Shown: positions 44,813 to 54,246, numbered from the stretch's first letter. The stretch: 64,000 nucleotides of DNA from Lachnospiraceae bacterium (GCA_016286555.1 JAEETA010000003.1:62001-126000); one strand, 5' to 3'. Translations and numbers: made by a program. The notes: generated by a model not told the origin, from the letters alone.

Positions 44813-46906
44813 ATGGCATACCGGACTTATGAAATGGAACTGGCCGGCAGAACCCTGAAGGTCGACATCGATCGTGTGGGTAAGCAGGCAAACGGCTGTG
44901 CGTTCATGCACTACGGTGACACCACCGTTCTGTGTACCGCAACCGCATCTGAGAAGCCCCGTGACGGGATCGATTTCTTCCCCCTGAGCGTGGAGTACGA
45001 GGAGAAGATGTACTCTGTGGGCAAGATCCCCGGAGGATTCAACAAGAGAGAGGGAAAGGCAAGCGAGAATGCGATTCTTACCAGCCGTGTCATCGATCGC
45101 CCCATGCGCCCTCTGTTCCCCAAGGATTACCGCAATGACGTCACCCTGAACTGCATGGTGATGAGCGTTGATCCTAACACCCGCCCCGAGTTGGTTGCAA
45201 TGCTGGGCGCTGCAATTTCCACCTGCATTTCCGACATTCCTTTTGACGGCCCTTGCGCTATGACCCAGATGGGTCTGGTAAACGGTGAGTTCATCGTGAA
45301 CCCCAACCAGGAGCAGTGGGCAAAGGGTGACCTGAAGCTGACCGTCGCTTCCACCCGCGAGAAGGTGATCATGATCGAGGCAGGCGCCAACATCATCCCT
45401 GAAGCAAAGATGATCGAGGCTATTTACAAGTGCCACGAGGTCAACCAGACCATCATCGCATTCATCGACAAGATCGTTGCAGAGTGCGGCAAGAAGAAGC
45501 ACGAGTACACCAGTTGTGCGATCCCTGCAGAGCTGTTTGAGGAGATCAAGAAGATCGTTCCTCCCGCTGAGATGGAGACTGCAGTCTTCACCGACGAGAA
45601 GCAGGTGCGTGAGGAGAATATCCGCAACATCACCGCAAAACTGGAGGAGGCATTCGCAGACAACGAGGAGTGGCTGGCAGTGCTGGGCGAGGCTATCTAC
45701 CAGTACGAGAAGAAGACCGTCCGCAAGATGATCCTGAAGGATCACAAGCGTCCTGACGGCCGTGAGATCACCCAGATCCGTCCTCTGGCTGCAGAGGTTG
45801 ATATCATCCCTCGCGTGCACGGTTCTTCCATGTTCACCCGTGGACAGACCCAGATCTGCGACGTCGTTACCCTGGCTCCTCTTTCCGAGTCCCAGAAGGT
45901 AGACGGTCTGGATCCCAACGTTACCGAGAAGAGATACATCCATCACTACAATTTCCCTTCCTACTCCGTAGGAGAGACCAAGCCCAGCCGTGGACCCGGA
46001 CGTCGTGAGATCGGTCACGGTGCACTGGCTGAGAGAGCTCTGATCCCCGTGCTTCCCACTGTGGACGAGTTCCCTTATGCGATCCGTGCCGTATCCGAGA
46101 CCTTTGAGTCCAACGGATCCACTTCCATGGCTTCCACCTGCGCATCCTGCATGTCCCTGATGGCAGCAGGTGTGCCCATCAAGGCTATGGTTGCAGGTAT
46201 TTCCTGTGGTCTGGTCACCGGCGATACCGATGATGATTTCGTACTGCTTACCGACATCCAGGGTCTCGAGGACTTCTTCGGCGACATGGACTTCAAGGTG
46301 ACCGGTACCACCGAGGGTATCACCGCTATTCAGATGGACATCAAGATCCATGGTCTGACCCGCCCCATCGTGGAGGGTGCTATCGCACGCTGCCGCGAGG
46401 CGAGACTTTTCATCATGGACAACTGCATGAAGCCCGCTATCGCAGCTCCCAGAGCTACCGTTAACGAGTATGCTCCCAAGATCATCTCCCTGCAGATCGA
46501 TCCCGAGAAGATCGGTGATGTGGTCGGCCAGAGAGGTAAGACCATCAACGAGATCATCGCTCGCACCGGTGTTAAGATCGATATCGACGACAGCGGCCGC
46601 GTAGATGTCTGCGGTGTGGATCAGAAGGGCATGGATGCAGCCATCGAGATGATCAAGATCATCACCACCGAGTTCCAGGAAGGCCAGATCTTCAAGGGCA
46701 AGGTTGTCTCCATCAAGGAGTTCGGCGCATTCATCGAGTTTGCACCCGGCAAGGAGGGAATGGTTCACATTTCCAAGATTGCCAAGGAGCGCGTGGAGCA
46801 TGTTGAGGATTACCTGACCCTGGGTGACGAGGTTACCGTTGTATGCCTCGGCAAGGACAAGATGGGCAGAATCAGCTTCTCCATGAAGGATGTTGCTCAG
46901 CACTGA
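44813..46906 (+). CDS. pnp: Polyribonucleotide nucleotidyltransferase (PNPase)
   Basis: A 697-aa 3'-5' phosphorolytic exoribonuclease. It has an AAGGAGG site 7 bases before the ATG. Two RNase PH-like domains (about 1-220 and 315-550) are linked by a helical domain. The second carries GRGPGRREIGHGALAERAL-like sequence (SRGPGRREIGHGALAERAL) and the SNGSTSMASTCASCMSLM and DTDDDF metal-binding segments. The C-terminus has a KH domain (GQRGKTINEIIARTG) and an S1 domain (FKGKVVSIKEFGAFIEFAPGKEGMVHISKI). Codon choice is that of a highly expressed gene. Confidence 0.98.
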   Translation: MAYRTYEMELAGRTLKVDIDRVGKQANGCAFMHYGDTTVLCTATASEKPRDGIDFFPLSVEYEEKMYSVGKIPGGFNKREGKASENAILTSRVIDRPMRPLFPKDYRNDVTLNCMVMSVDPNTRPELVAMLGAAISTCISDIPFDGPCAMTQMGLVNGEFIVNPNQEQWAKGDLKLTVASTREKVIMIEAGANIIPEAKMIEAIYKCHEVNQTIIAFIDKIVAECGKKKHEYTSCAIPAELFEEIKKIVPPAEMETAVFTDEKQVREENIRNITAKLEEAFADNEEWLAVLGEAIYQYEKKTVRKMILKDHKRPDGREITQIRPLAAEVDIIPRVHGSSMFTRGQTQICDVVTLAPLSESQKVDGLDPNVTEKRYIHHYNFPSYSVGETKPSRGPGRREIGHGALAERALIPVLPTVDEFPYAIRAVSETFESNGSTSMASTCASCMSLMAAGVPIKAMVAGISCGLVTGDTDDDFVLLTDIQGLEDFFGDMDFKVTGTTEGITAIQMDIKIHGLTRPIVEGAIARCREARLFIMDNCMKPAIAAPRATVNEYAPKIISLQIDPEKIGDVVGQRGKTINEIIARTGVKIDIDDSGRVDVCGVDQKGMDAAIEMIKIITTEFQEGQIFKGKVVSIKEFGAFIEFAPGKEGMVHISKIAKERVEHVEDYLTLGDEVTVVCLGKDKMGRISFSMKDVAQH

Positions 46907-46930
46907 GCTAAAAAAACGTAGTTTTTTAAG

Positions 46931-46963
46931 GCCGGTTCCCTGAAAAGGGAGCCGGCTTTTTTT
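46931..46963 (+). terminator. Rho-independent terminator after pnp
   Basis: GCCGGTTCCC (46931-46940) pairs with GGGAGCCGGC (46947-46956) around TGAAAA, followed by seven T. Confidence 0.95.
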
Positions 46964-47044
46964 GACTTTACGGCCATTTTTTAATAAAATAATAGTATCT
47001 GTGCATTGCTCAAAATGCACTCGATCGAAGGAGCTGTTAGGGGC

Positions 47045-48892
47045 ATGAAGGGCTGGAAGAAATTCGCTTCCGACAAATGGTATATGATCCCTGTTTTGCT
47101 GTTTTTGGCAGTGGTGGGGATATTCTACGCTGTTGTCGGACAGAACAGCTACCTTGCAATTCATGACGACCTGGATCTGTTCATTCCCCAGTACCGCATC
47201 CTGAAGGAGACCCATTCCTTCTTCGCTCACAATACGGAGCTTCCCTTCCTGGGAGGCATCAGCAGAGATGCCTTTCCTTCGGAATTTTCCCTGTATTCCT
47301 TTTTGTTTATGCTGTTGCCGGATTATCCGGCCTATATCGCCGCGTATCTGCTGAAAGTCGTGATCGCTCTGGTTTCCTGTCTGCTGCTGGCAGATGACAT
47401 GGCGAAGACCAAGGGCTTTGGTCCCGGCTTTGCGGAATCTCTTTCGGACAAGGGCCAGCGTGCCATTCTTTGGGGATGCAGCTTTGCCTACGGGATCCTG
47501 AATCTGTTCCCTGCCTTCGGTATCGCCTTTGCATCGATCCCGCTGGTGATCTACCTATTCCGGAAGGTTTACAGAGAGCCTTCACCCAAGTGGTTTGTGG
47601 CGCTGTTTTTCTATCCTCTGGTGTCCTATTTTTCCTACTTCGGACTCTTTATCCTGTTCTATGCTACCCTGGCCTGTCTGATCCTCTGGATCGGTTGCGG
47701 GATCCGGAAGAATCCTCCCGCAGGCTTCCGCGGACCGCAGAAAAAACTGTGCCTTTCTCTGCCGCTGGTGCTGGGGATCACAGTGCTTTCCCTGGGGTAT
47801 ATCCTCTGCGAGTACCGGTTGTTCGCCCTGTTCTTGCTGGGAGGGAGCGAGACCATCCGCAGCTCCATCGTTCCCGGGGCGTTAAGCTGGAGCGAGGTTT
47901 TCAACACGGGCTGGTATGTGTGGCTCTACGGCATGATGCATGCTAATGACGCTCACCAGTATGTGGTGCTGCCGGTGGTGGTGGTCTTTTTCCTGTTCCT
48001 GAACATTCGCTATATCGTGCGGGGAAAGGGACGGGATATTTTCCGGGATCCCTTCAATCTGGGCTTTGTGCTGCTGATCCTGAACGCTCTTTGTTACGGG
48101 CTCTATTACCGGGAGCCGGTGCGGAACGAGATCTCCGTGCTGGTGCCGCATCTGACCGGATGGCAGTTTAACCGCACCATCTTTTTCAATCCATTCCTCT
48201 GGTACGGCCTCTTTTTCCTGGCCTGCTGCAGGGTCTACACCGAGACCCGGAAGGCGGAGCGGGAGACCACACGAAAGCTGGGAACTGCAGGGGTTTCAGT
48301 TGCAATCCTGCTGGCGGTGGGAGCAATCCTGCTGCAGCCCATGGAGTTTAACGACCTGTACAATACCGCAGCCGGCACGGCTTACCGGATCGTCCGGGGA
48401 GAGTACAGCGACAATCTGAACTACCGGGAATTCTACAGCGAAGAGCTTTTTACCGAGATCAAGGAGGAGCTGGGATACGAAGGAGAGTGGTCCGTGGCCT
48501 ACGGCCTGTATCCCGCAGTGCTGGAGTATAACGGCATCGCCACCCTGGACGGCTATCTGGGGTACTACGGTCAGGACTATAAGGAGCGCTGGCGGGAGGT
48601 TATCGCCCCTGCGCTGGACAGGGTACCGGAATCCGCAAATTATTACGATAATTGGGGCGCCAGATGCTACCTGTATTGGGGCACCGATGTAACCGTGGAT
48701 ATGACCACCAAGTCCCTGCTGGGGCTTACGGATAGCGATATTTACATCAACACCCGGGCCCTGTCGGACATGGGATGCAGGTATCTGTTTTCCCGTCTTG
48801 AGATCGGCAATGCGGAGGAAGAAGGGCTATCTCTTGCAGGCAGATTTTCCTCCCCGGATTCGCCCTATGAAATCTACGTCTACACCCCGTAA
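47045..48892 (+). CDS. Large multi-pass membrane protein, YkoS/DUF6044-like
   Basis: A 615-aa protein with about 11-12 helices to residue 450 and an exported C-terminal domain of about 160 aa. The ATG at 47045 has AAGGAG 11 bases upstream; ATG 47015 and a TTG at 47006 are alternatives. The first external loop holds LAIHDDLDLFIPQYRILK, a D-D pair where GT-C glycosyltransferases keep catalytic acids. The tail has TLDGYLGYYGQDYKERW and YLYWGTDVTVD. I match it tentatively to the YkoS/DUF6044 group, of unknown function. It follows its own terminator-separated unit after pnp. Confidence 0.65.
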   Translation: MKGWKKFASDKWYMIPVLLFLAVVGIFYAVVGQNSYLAIHDDLDLFIPQYRILKETHSFFAHNTELPFLGGISRDAFPSEFSLYSFLFMLLPDYPAYIAAYLLKVVIALVSCLLLADDMAKTKGFGPGFAESLSDKGQRAILWGCSFAYGILNLFPAFGIAFASIPLVIYLFRKVYREPSPKWFVALFFYPLVSYFSYFGLFILFYATLACLILWIGCGIRKNPPAGFRGPQKKLCLSLPLVLGITVLSLGYILCEYRLFALFLLGGSETIRSSIVPGALSWSEVFNTGWYVWLYGMMHANDAHQYVVLPVVVVFFLFLNIRYIVRGKGRDIFRDPFNLGFVLLILNALCYGLYYREPVRNEISVLVPHLTGWQFNRTIFFNPFLWYGLFFLACCRVYTETRKAERETTRKLGTAGVSVAILLAVGAILLQPMEFNDLYNTAAGTAYRIVRGEYSDNLNYREFYSEELFTEIKEELGYEGEWSVAYGLYPAVLEYNGIATLDGYLGYYGQDYKERWREVIAPALDRVPESANYYDNWGARCYLYWGTDVTVDMTTKSLLGLTDSDIYINTRALSDMGCRYLFSRLEIGNAEEEGLSLAGRFSSPDSPYEIYVYTP

Positions 48893-48945
48893 AATGGGCA
48901 TTTTTCAGTTTCTGCTTTTTTAATAAAATCTTTGCGTTTGATTCA

Positions 48946-48974
48946 TTGTATCGCGTTCCGGAAGCGTGCATAAT
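48946..48974 (+). promoter_or_regulatory. Promoter candidate for the DUF5685-dnaJ operon
   Basis: TTGTAT (48946-48951) and CATAAT (48969-48974) are spaced by 17 bases. The start point would fall at about 48981, right where a hairpin begins. Confidence 0.45.
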
Positions 48975-48979
48975 GAGGT

Positions 48980-49003
48980 GGAGTGGGTAGCAGTATCCGC
49001 TCC
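48980..49003 (+). terminator. 10-bp hairpin upstream of the DUF5685-like gene
   Basis: GGAGTGGGTA pairs with TATCCGCTCC (two G-U pairs) around GCAG, followed by GCTTTTA. It could end the upstream membrane-protein transcript or be the 5' leader hairpin of the next operon; the remaining 70 bases to the ATG show no other structure I trust. Confidence 0.4.
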
Positions 49004-49073
49004 GCTTTTATGTAATCGGATCATTTTTTGAACGGGCCTGCCGGGATCTTACGGCCGGTGCCGGGAGGATGAA

Positions 49074-49913
49074 ATGTTTGGATATGTGAACATCAACAAG
49101 CCGGAGATGAAGATCAAGGATTACGACACGTACCGGTCCTACTATTGCGGTCTGTGCACGGCGCTGAAGAAGTCCTGCGGTCTGTGCGGGCAGATGAGTC
49201 TGAGCTATGACATGACTTTTCTGTACGTGCTTCTCACGGATCTCTACGAGCCGGAGACCAGAGTGGTGAAACGCCGTTGTCTGGCGCATCCTTTTTCCAC
49301 GCATCCTGCACGGATCAATGACATCGCCGAGTATGTGGCAGACATGAACGTACTACTGACCTATTACAAATGTATGGACGACTGGCGGGACGAGAGGAAG
49401 ATTCTGCGGCTTTGCTATGGCAAGGACCTGCGCAGATGCTCCCGTAAGCAGCGGAAGAAATACCGTGAGAAGATCCGGGTGATGCGTGGGCTGCTGGAGG
49501 ATATCTGGACGAAGGAAAAGGAAAACTGCCAGGATCCGGATGTGATGGCCGGCCTCTTCGGTCAGATCATGTCCGAGGTTTTCGCTTACCGGAAGGATGA
49601 GTGGGAGGACGAGCTCCAGCGCATCGGCTTCAATCTGGGGAAGTTTATCTACCTGGTGGATGCCTATGAGGATATCCCCGAGGATGTGAAGAAAAATCGT
49701 TACAATCCTCTGAAGGAGCGCTATGAGGATCCGGATTTCGAGACGGATACCAGAACGGCCCTGACCATGATCATGGCGGATTGCTGTAAGGATTTTGAAA
49801 TCCTTCCTCTGTTGGAGGAATTGGATATTTTGAGAAACATTTTGTATTCCGGCGTCTGGTGCCGCTTTGAGACGATTCAGGCGGAGCGGGTAGGCAGAAA
49901 GGAACAGGAGTAA
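49074..49913 (+). CDS. DUF5685-like protein with isoprenoid-synthase-like Asp motifs
   Basis: A 279-aa mostly helical soluble protein with an N-terminal FGYVNINKPEMKIKDYDTYRSYYCGLC stretch, as in DUF5685 proteins; several cysteines lie in YCGLC and CGLCGQM. Two Asp-rich segments resemble those of class-I isoprenoid synthases: D102-D103-x-x-D106 (YKCMDDWRDE) and D196-x3-D200-x3-D204 (LVDAYEDIPEDVKKNRYNPL), the latter close to the NILRDxxED-x-x-x-GR pattern of squalene/phytoene synthases. Function is not established. It sits 3 bases before a dnaJ-domain gene, so the two products probably act together. Confidence 0.72.
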   Translation: MFGYVNINKPEMKIKDYDTYRSYYCGLCTALKKSCGLCGQMSLSYDMTFLYVLLTDLYEPETRVVKRRCLAHPFSTHPARINDIAEYVADMNVLLTYYKCMDDWRDERKILRLCYGKDLRRCSRKQRKKYREKIRVMRGLLEDIWTKEKENCQDPDVMAGLFGQIMSEVFAYRKDEWEDELQRIGFNLGKFIYLVDAYEDIPEDVKKNRYNPLKERYEDPDFETDTRTALTMIMADCCKDFEILPLLEELDILRNILYSGVWCRFETIQAERVGRKEQE

Positions 49914-49916
49914 ACG

Positions 49917-50645
49917 ATGTATTTTGATCCGTACGCGGTCCTGGGGGTGTCCCGGGATGCCTCTGAGGAGGAGATCAAAAAAGCATACCGAAGCCTGAGC
50001 AGAAAATATCATCCCGACTCCAATGTGGGGAATCCGAATCAGGAGCAGGCAGAGGAAAAATTCAAAGAGATTCAGGCCGCATACAAGCAGATTATGAAGG
50101 AGCGGACGCAGGGGTACAGCAGCAATTTCAGCGGTTTTGGCGGAGGTACCTATGGCGGCGCTTCCGGTTCATCCGCCGGCAGTACGACCTGGGGAAGCAC
50201 CAAGGCTTCCTGGGAGAGTGGCAATACTTCTTCGAAATATGGCGGAGAAGCCTGCGGCTATGAGGAGAACATGGTACTTCGGGCTGCGGGTAATTATGTT
50301 CGGAGTGGCTATTACAAGGAAGCCAGGAATCTGCTGGATGAGATCCCGTTTGATGAAAGAAACGCACGGTGGTATTATTACAGCGCATGTGCGAACAACG
50401 GTCTCGGAAACAACCTTCAGGCACTGTCCCACGCCCGCAGGGCGGTAGCGATGGAACCTGCAAATCTGGAATACAGGTCCTTCCTGAACAAACTGGAAGT
50501 GGCGGGCGAATGGTACACCGAGCGGCAGTCCTTCTACGGATTCCCGGTGACCAGAGGGGACGATTATTGTCTGAAGATGTGCATCGCCAATCTGCTTTGC
50601 AATCTGGCCTGCGGTGGCAGCGGACTGTGTTGCGCAAGGTATTAA
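49917..50645 (+). CDS. DnaJ-domain protein with TPR-like region
   Basis: A 242-aa protein. Residues 1-65 are a J domain ([31 protein letters not shown], with the HPD motif that stimulates Hsp70 ATPase). A Gly/Ser-rich linker (about 65-105) and a helical TPR-like segment follow ([50 protein letters not shown]). The end is Cys-rich ([17 protein letters not shown]). It lacks the zinc fingers of true DnaJ. It starts 3 bases after the DUF5685-like gene. Confidence 0.88.
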   Translation: MYFDPYAVLGVSRDASEEEIKKAYRSLSRKYHPDSNVGNPNQEQAEEKFKEIQAAYKQIMKERTQGYSSNFSGFGGGTYGGASGSSAGSTTWGSTKASWESGNTSSKYGGEACGYEENMVLRAAGNYVRSGYYKEARNLLDEIPFDERNARWYYYSACANNGLGNNLQALSHARRAVAMEPANLEYRSFLNKLEVAGEWYTERQSFYGFPVTRGDDYCLKMCIANLLCNLACGGSGLCCARY

Positions 50646-50702
50646 TGACCGGTTCCGTTCGGCGAACGCTCAGCCGGGAATACGCGGGAGGGAGTTTTTG
50701 AC

Positions 50703-51110
50703 ATGGATGAAGAATTGCAAAAAGAGTTACAGTCTCTGAAACGGAGCCTTTTGATCAACCGGATCCTGAACGGGGTCCTGCTGGCGGTGATGGTGGTGCT
50801 GCTGATCTGCGGTATCCGGATGATCCGGATCATCACTCCGGTGATTGACGATGTGAAGCAGATCTCGGACACCGTGGAGCGTCTGGAATCTCTGGATCTG
50901 GCGACGTTGATGGAGAATGTGGACAGCATCGAAACCCAGCTTTCCTCCGTGGACTGGGACAAGGTGGTGGACAAGATCGACGCCATCGATATGCAGGCTT
51001 TCAACGACGGACTGAACACCATCAAGAGCATCGATGTGGAGCAGTTCGGTAAGGCCATCGAAAATCTGAATTCCATCATGACGGCATTAAAGAGCCTGCC
51101 TTTCTTCTGA
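50703..51110 (+). CDS. Small membrane-anchored coiled-coil protein
   Basis: A 135-aa protein with one helix at about residues 17-38 (RILNGVLLAVMVVLLICGIRM), then a heptad-like acidic region (DDVKQISDTVERLESLDLATLMENVDSIETQLSSVDWDKVVDKI) that may form a coiled coil outside or inside the membrane. GGGAGG lies about 10 bases upstream. It ends the DUF5685-dnaJ cluster and I do not recognise a family. Confidence 0.65.
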   Translation: MDEELQKELQSLKRSLLINRILNGVLLAVMVVLLICGIRMIRIITPVIDDVKQISDTVERLESLDLATLMENVDSIETQLSSVDWDKVVDKIDAIDMQAFNDGLNTIKSIDVEQFGKAIENLNSIMTALKSLPFF

Positions 51111-51138
51111 TGGGACAGGACGCCTGAAGAAACAGAAA

Positions 51139-51176
51139 AAGCGGTATTTCCGATCACTCGGAGATACCGCTTGTTT
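51139..51176. terminator. Bidirectional terminator between convergent units
   Basis: AAGCGGTATTTCCG (51139-51152) pairs with CGGAGATACCGCTT (51159-51172). TTGTTTT follows on the plus strand and TTTTTC on the minus strand, so it can stop both the small coiled-coil gene and nrdG. Confidence 0.85.
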
Positions 51177-51203
51177 TAGTGCCTGCTTTGTTCTATGGGC
51201 GGC

Positions 51204-51722
51204 TTATCCTTCCCACAGAACCACCTTCCCTGCTTTTCTGGAGGCCTTCACATCGATGAGACGCTGATTCTCGGAACCGCGGAAGCGGAGCCTCAGATTG
51301 CGCTGGGCAAAGATGAACTCCCCGTCCACCAGGACGTCCAGCAGATCCAGAAGACGGTGTACGTACTCGTCCCCTTCCGCCTCCCAGCGGAGCAGATCCT
51401 CGTAGAGGTAGCCGGTGTAGCTCCAGATGGTCTTGTCCGGAAAACGGTCGTGGATCTTCTGAGCCAGGTCATAGACTACGGGACGGTTCTGGGATTCCAT
51501 AGGCTCGCCCCCCAGGAAGGTAAAGCCGGAGATGTATTCATGATCGACGGCTTCCAGGATTTCCTTCTCGGTCTCTTCGGTATAAGGCTGGCCGAAGGTG
51601 AAGTTCCAGGTCTCGGCGTTAAAGCAGCCTTCGCAATGATGAGTGCAGCCGCTGACAAAGAGTGACACCCGGACGCCGGGGCCGTCGGCCACATCGGTTT
51701 TCTTGATCACGGAGTAATACAT
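51204..51722 (-). CDS. nrdG: Anaerobic ribonucleoside-triphosphate reductase activating protein
   Basis: A 172-aa radical-SAM enzyme that installs the glycyl radical in NrdD. The [4Fe-4S] motif is CTHHCEGC (C-x3-C-x2-C), preceded by VADGPGVRVSLFVSGC and followed by FTFLGGEPM, as in the family. It lies downstream of nrdD on the same strand, separated by a hairpin with a T-run, so a lower dose than NrdD is expected. Confidence 0.96.
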   Translation of the reverse strand: MYYSVIKKTDVADGPGVRVSLFVSGCTHHCEGCFNAETWNFTFGQPYTEETEKEILEAVDHEYISGFTFLGGEPMESQNRPVVYDLAQKIHDRFPDKTIWSYTGYLYEDLLRWEAEGDEYVHRLLDLLDVLVDGEFIFAQRNLRLRFRGSENQRLIDVKASRKAGKVVLWEG

Positions 51723-51764
51723 AAATGCAGGACCTCGCTTCGAAAATCTATTGGTGCAGTGAAT

Positions 51765-51801
51765 GAAAAAGCCCTATCGGAAGCACTTCCGACAGGGCTT
51801 T
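51765..51801 (-). terminator. Terminator/attenuator between nrdD and nrdG
   Basis: On the minus strand, AAAGCCCTGTCGGAAG pairs with CTTCCGATAGGGCTTT, followed by further T. It lies 16 bases after the nrdD stop and 43 before the nrdG start, and is probably partial because nrdG has no evident promoter. Confidence 0.8.
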
Positions 51802-51816
51802 CGATCTGTTGATGGA

Positions 51817-53949
51817 TTAAAGGTGAAGTACGCGTGCCTTGATCTCCTTGGTCTTTCCGGTGTTCCAGAAATTCTCACCAAGGTATCCGCAGGTGCGGCG
51901 GGTGACGTTCATCTTGGAATGATCCTTGTTGTGGCACTGAGGGCATTCCCACTCGTTGTCCGCATTGATGAGAATCTCTCCGTCGTAACCGCAGACATGG
52001 CAGTAATCGGACTTGGTATTGAACTCGCCGTACTGGATGTTCTCGGAGATGTACTTGATCACCGTCTTCACGGATTCCACATTCTGGGTCAGGTTCGGCA
52101 CCTCGACGTAGGAGATGGCGCCGCCCAGAGACAGGTTCTGGAACTGACTCTCGAATGCAAACTTGTCAAAGGCACTGATGGGCTCACGCACATCGATGTG
52201 ATAGGAGTTGGTGTAGTAACCCTTGTCGGTGACGTTGGGGATGTCGCCGAACTTCTCGCGGTCGATCCTTGCGAAGCGGTAGCACAGGCTCTCTGCGGGA
52301 GTGCCGTAGAGTGCGAAACCGATGTTGGTCTCTGCCTTCCACTGCTTCACGGCGTCGTTCAGACGCTTCATGACCCGGAGTGCGAACTCCTTACCCACGG
52401 GATCGGTGTGGGACACACCCTTCATGGCGTAAGTGGTCTCGTAGAGGCCGATGTAGCCCAGGGAGATGGAAGAGTAGCCGCCGAAGAGGAGTTTATCAAT
52501 GGTCTCGCCCTTCTTCAGACGGGCGATGGCACCGTACTGCCAGTGGATGGGGCTTACATCGGATCTGATGCCCAGCAGAGCCTTGTGTCTGCACATCAAA
52601 GCTTCGAAGCAGATCTGGAGACGCTCATCCATGAGCTTCCAGAACTTCTCCTCGTCGCCCTTTGCCAGGATACCGATCTGGGGCAGGTTCAGGGAGACGA
52701 CACCCTGGTTGAAACGGCCTTCGAACTTATACTCGCCGTTCTCGTCCTTCCAGGGAGCCAGGAAGGAGCGGCAACCCATGGGCGAGAAGACGTTGCCTTC
52801 GTAATTCTCACGCATCTTCTTTGCGGAGATGTAATCGGGATACATTCTCTTTGCGGAGCACTCGGCTGCCAGCTCGGTGACATAGTCATACTTGCCGCCC
52901 TTCAGGCAGTTGTTGTCGTCCAGAACGTAAACCAGCTTGGGGAAGGCGGGAGTCACATAAACGCCCTTCTCATTCTTGGTTCCCTCGATGCGCTGGCGAA
53001 GGATCTCCTGGATGATCTCAACGGTCTCTTCAATATAAGGATCCGTATCGTCGATGTGCAGGAACAGAGTGACGAAAGGAGACTGGCCGTTGGTGGTCAT
53101 CAGGGTATTGATCTGATACTGGATGGTCTGGACGCCGCTCTTGAGCTCGTCACGGACACGAAGCTTTACCACGCGCTCCTTGTCCTCCTGGGACATTGCG
53201 GAACCGAACTCCTCGTCCAGCTGACGGCGGAATTTATCACGGCTCTTGCGCAGGTACTTGCCCAGGTGCTTGATGTTCACGGACTGGCCGCCGTACTGGT
53301 TGGAAGCCACTGCCGCGATGATCTGGGTGGTGACGGTGCATGCCACCTGGAAGCTCTTGGGAGACTCGATCATCTTACCGTTGATGGAGGTACCGTTGTC
53401 CAGCATGTCCTGAATATTGATCAGGCAGCAGTTGAAGATGGGCTGGATGAAGTAGTCCGCATCATGGAAGTGGATCACACCGTTGTCGTGTGCCAGGGAG
53501 ATGTGCTCCGGCAGCAGAAGACGACGGGTAACATCACGGGAGACCTCGCCCGCGATATAATCTCTCTGGGTGGAAGCGAGACGTGTATTCTTATTGGAAT
53601 TCTCCTCAGCCAGCTCCTTGTTCTCGTCACGGATCAGCTTGAGGATGGACTCGTCGGTGGTATTGGACTTACGCAGCAGGCTGCGCTGATACCGGTAGAC
53701 GATGTACTTCTTGGAAAGGGTGTATTTGTTGTGCTCGACCAGGCTCTCCTCGATCATATCCTGGATGTGCTCCACGGTGAGGATCTTGCCCTGTGCGCTC
53801 TCAAGCTCGACATCGCGCAGGATCAGGTTGATCAGCTCGTCGCTGGCCCGCTCCGATTCCTCCACCTCGTTGTTGGCTTTTTTGATAGCGGCTACTATTT
53901 TTTGTGCTTCATAGTCAACAATACGGCCGTCTCTTTTTTGAATCTTCAT
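51817..53949 (-). CDS. nrdD: Anaerobic ribonucleoside-triphosphate reductase
   Basis: A 710-aa class III reductase that makes dNTPs without oxygen. The ATG at 53949 has AAAGGAA 7 bases upstream; longer upstream codons lack a site. An ATP-cone comes first (about 1-90, KRDGRIVDYEAQKIVAAI), then the ten-strand barrel. The C-terminus has a zinc ribbon (CHVCGYDG, CPQCHN) and the glycyl-radical motif RRTCGYLG. NrdG follows. The control region upstream contains a probable NrdR box pair. Confidence 0.97.
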   Translation of the reverse strand: MKIQKRDGRIVDYEAQKIVAAIKKANNEVEESERASDELINLILRDVELESAQGKILTVEHIQDMIEESLVEHNKYTLSKKYIVYRYQRSLLRKSNTTDESILKLIRDENKELAEENSNKNTRLASTQRDYIAGEVSRDVTRRLLLPEHISLAHDNGVIHFHDADYFIQPIFNCCLINIQDMLDNGTSINGKMIESPKSFQVACTVTTQIIAAVASNQYGGQSVNIKHLGKYLRKSRDKFRRQLDEEFGSAMSQEDKERVVKLRVRDELKSGVQTIQYQINTLMTTNGQSPFVTLFLHIDDTDPYIEETVEIIQEILRQRIEGTKNEKGVYVTPAFPKLVYVLDDNNCLKGGKYDYVTELAAECSAKRMYPDYISAKKMRENYEGNVFSPMGCRSFLAPWKDENGEYKFEGRFNQGVVSLNLPQIGILAKGDEEKFWKLMDERLQICFEALMCRHKALLGIRSDVSPIHWQYGAIARLKKGETIDKLLFGGYSSISLGYIGLYETTYAMKGVSHTDPVGKEFALRVMKRLNDAVKQWKAETNIGFALYGTPAESLCYRFARIDREKFGDIPNVTDKGYYTNSYHIDVREPISAFDKFAFESQFQNLSLGGAISYVEVPNLTQNVESVKTVIKYISENIQYGEFNTKSDYCHVCGYDGEILINADNEWECPQCHNKDHSKMNVTRRTCGYLGENFWNTGKTKEIKARVLHL

Positions 53950-54029
53950 AACTAATTCCTTTCCCAAACCCAGTAAATATGCGTAAAAATAAGGGCGTAA
54001 CAATCGTTATAGAAATCGCCCTTGACTCC

Positions 54030-54109
54030 ACAAGATTTTGTATTCGGTTAGCCGGTCACTAACTACATCTTGTAGTTTGTATTATATGAGTCGACTCCCG
54101 AAAAAGCAA
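54030..54109 (-). promoter_or_regulatory. nrdD promoter with probable NrdR box pair
   Basis: On the minus strand TTGCTT (54104-54109) and TATAAT (54081-54086) are 17 bases apart. Just downstream, two similar 15-mers (plus-strand ACTACATCTTGTAGT at 54062-54076 and ACAAGATTTTGTATT at 54030-54044, 11 of 15 matching) are offset by exactly 32 bases, about three helical turns. This is the spacing of NrdR boxes in nrd promoters, so NrdR repression is likely. Confidence 0.75.
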
Positions 54110-54181
54110 GTGGCTTACATAAATTAATTGGTGATTCTAAAAAATCTGTGAAAATCTACAAAAAATCCCTGAGGGTTTTTG

Positions 54182-54246
54182 TTGACATTGAAGAATCGTT
54201 AGTCTATACTAACCACTGTTGATAATCGTTTTTCAGTTATCAACAG
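54182..54246 (+). promoter_or_regulatory. Promoter of the Fur-like gene with palindrome at the start point
   Basis: TTGACA (54182-54187), 17 bases, TATACT (54205-54210). CTGTTGATAA (54216-54225) and its exact reverse complement TTATCAACAG (54237-54246) lie at and after the expected start point. The palindrome may be an operator (perhaps autoregulatory) or a 5' hairpin. The remaining leader to 54374 is GC-rich with no clear element. Confidence 0.75.

Noticed and set aside
44750..47230. 826-codon open frame opposite pnp
   Set aside because: Same reason; pnp is unambiguous on the plus strand.
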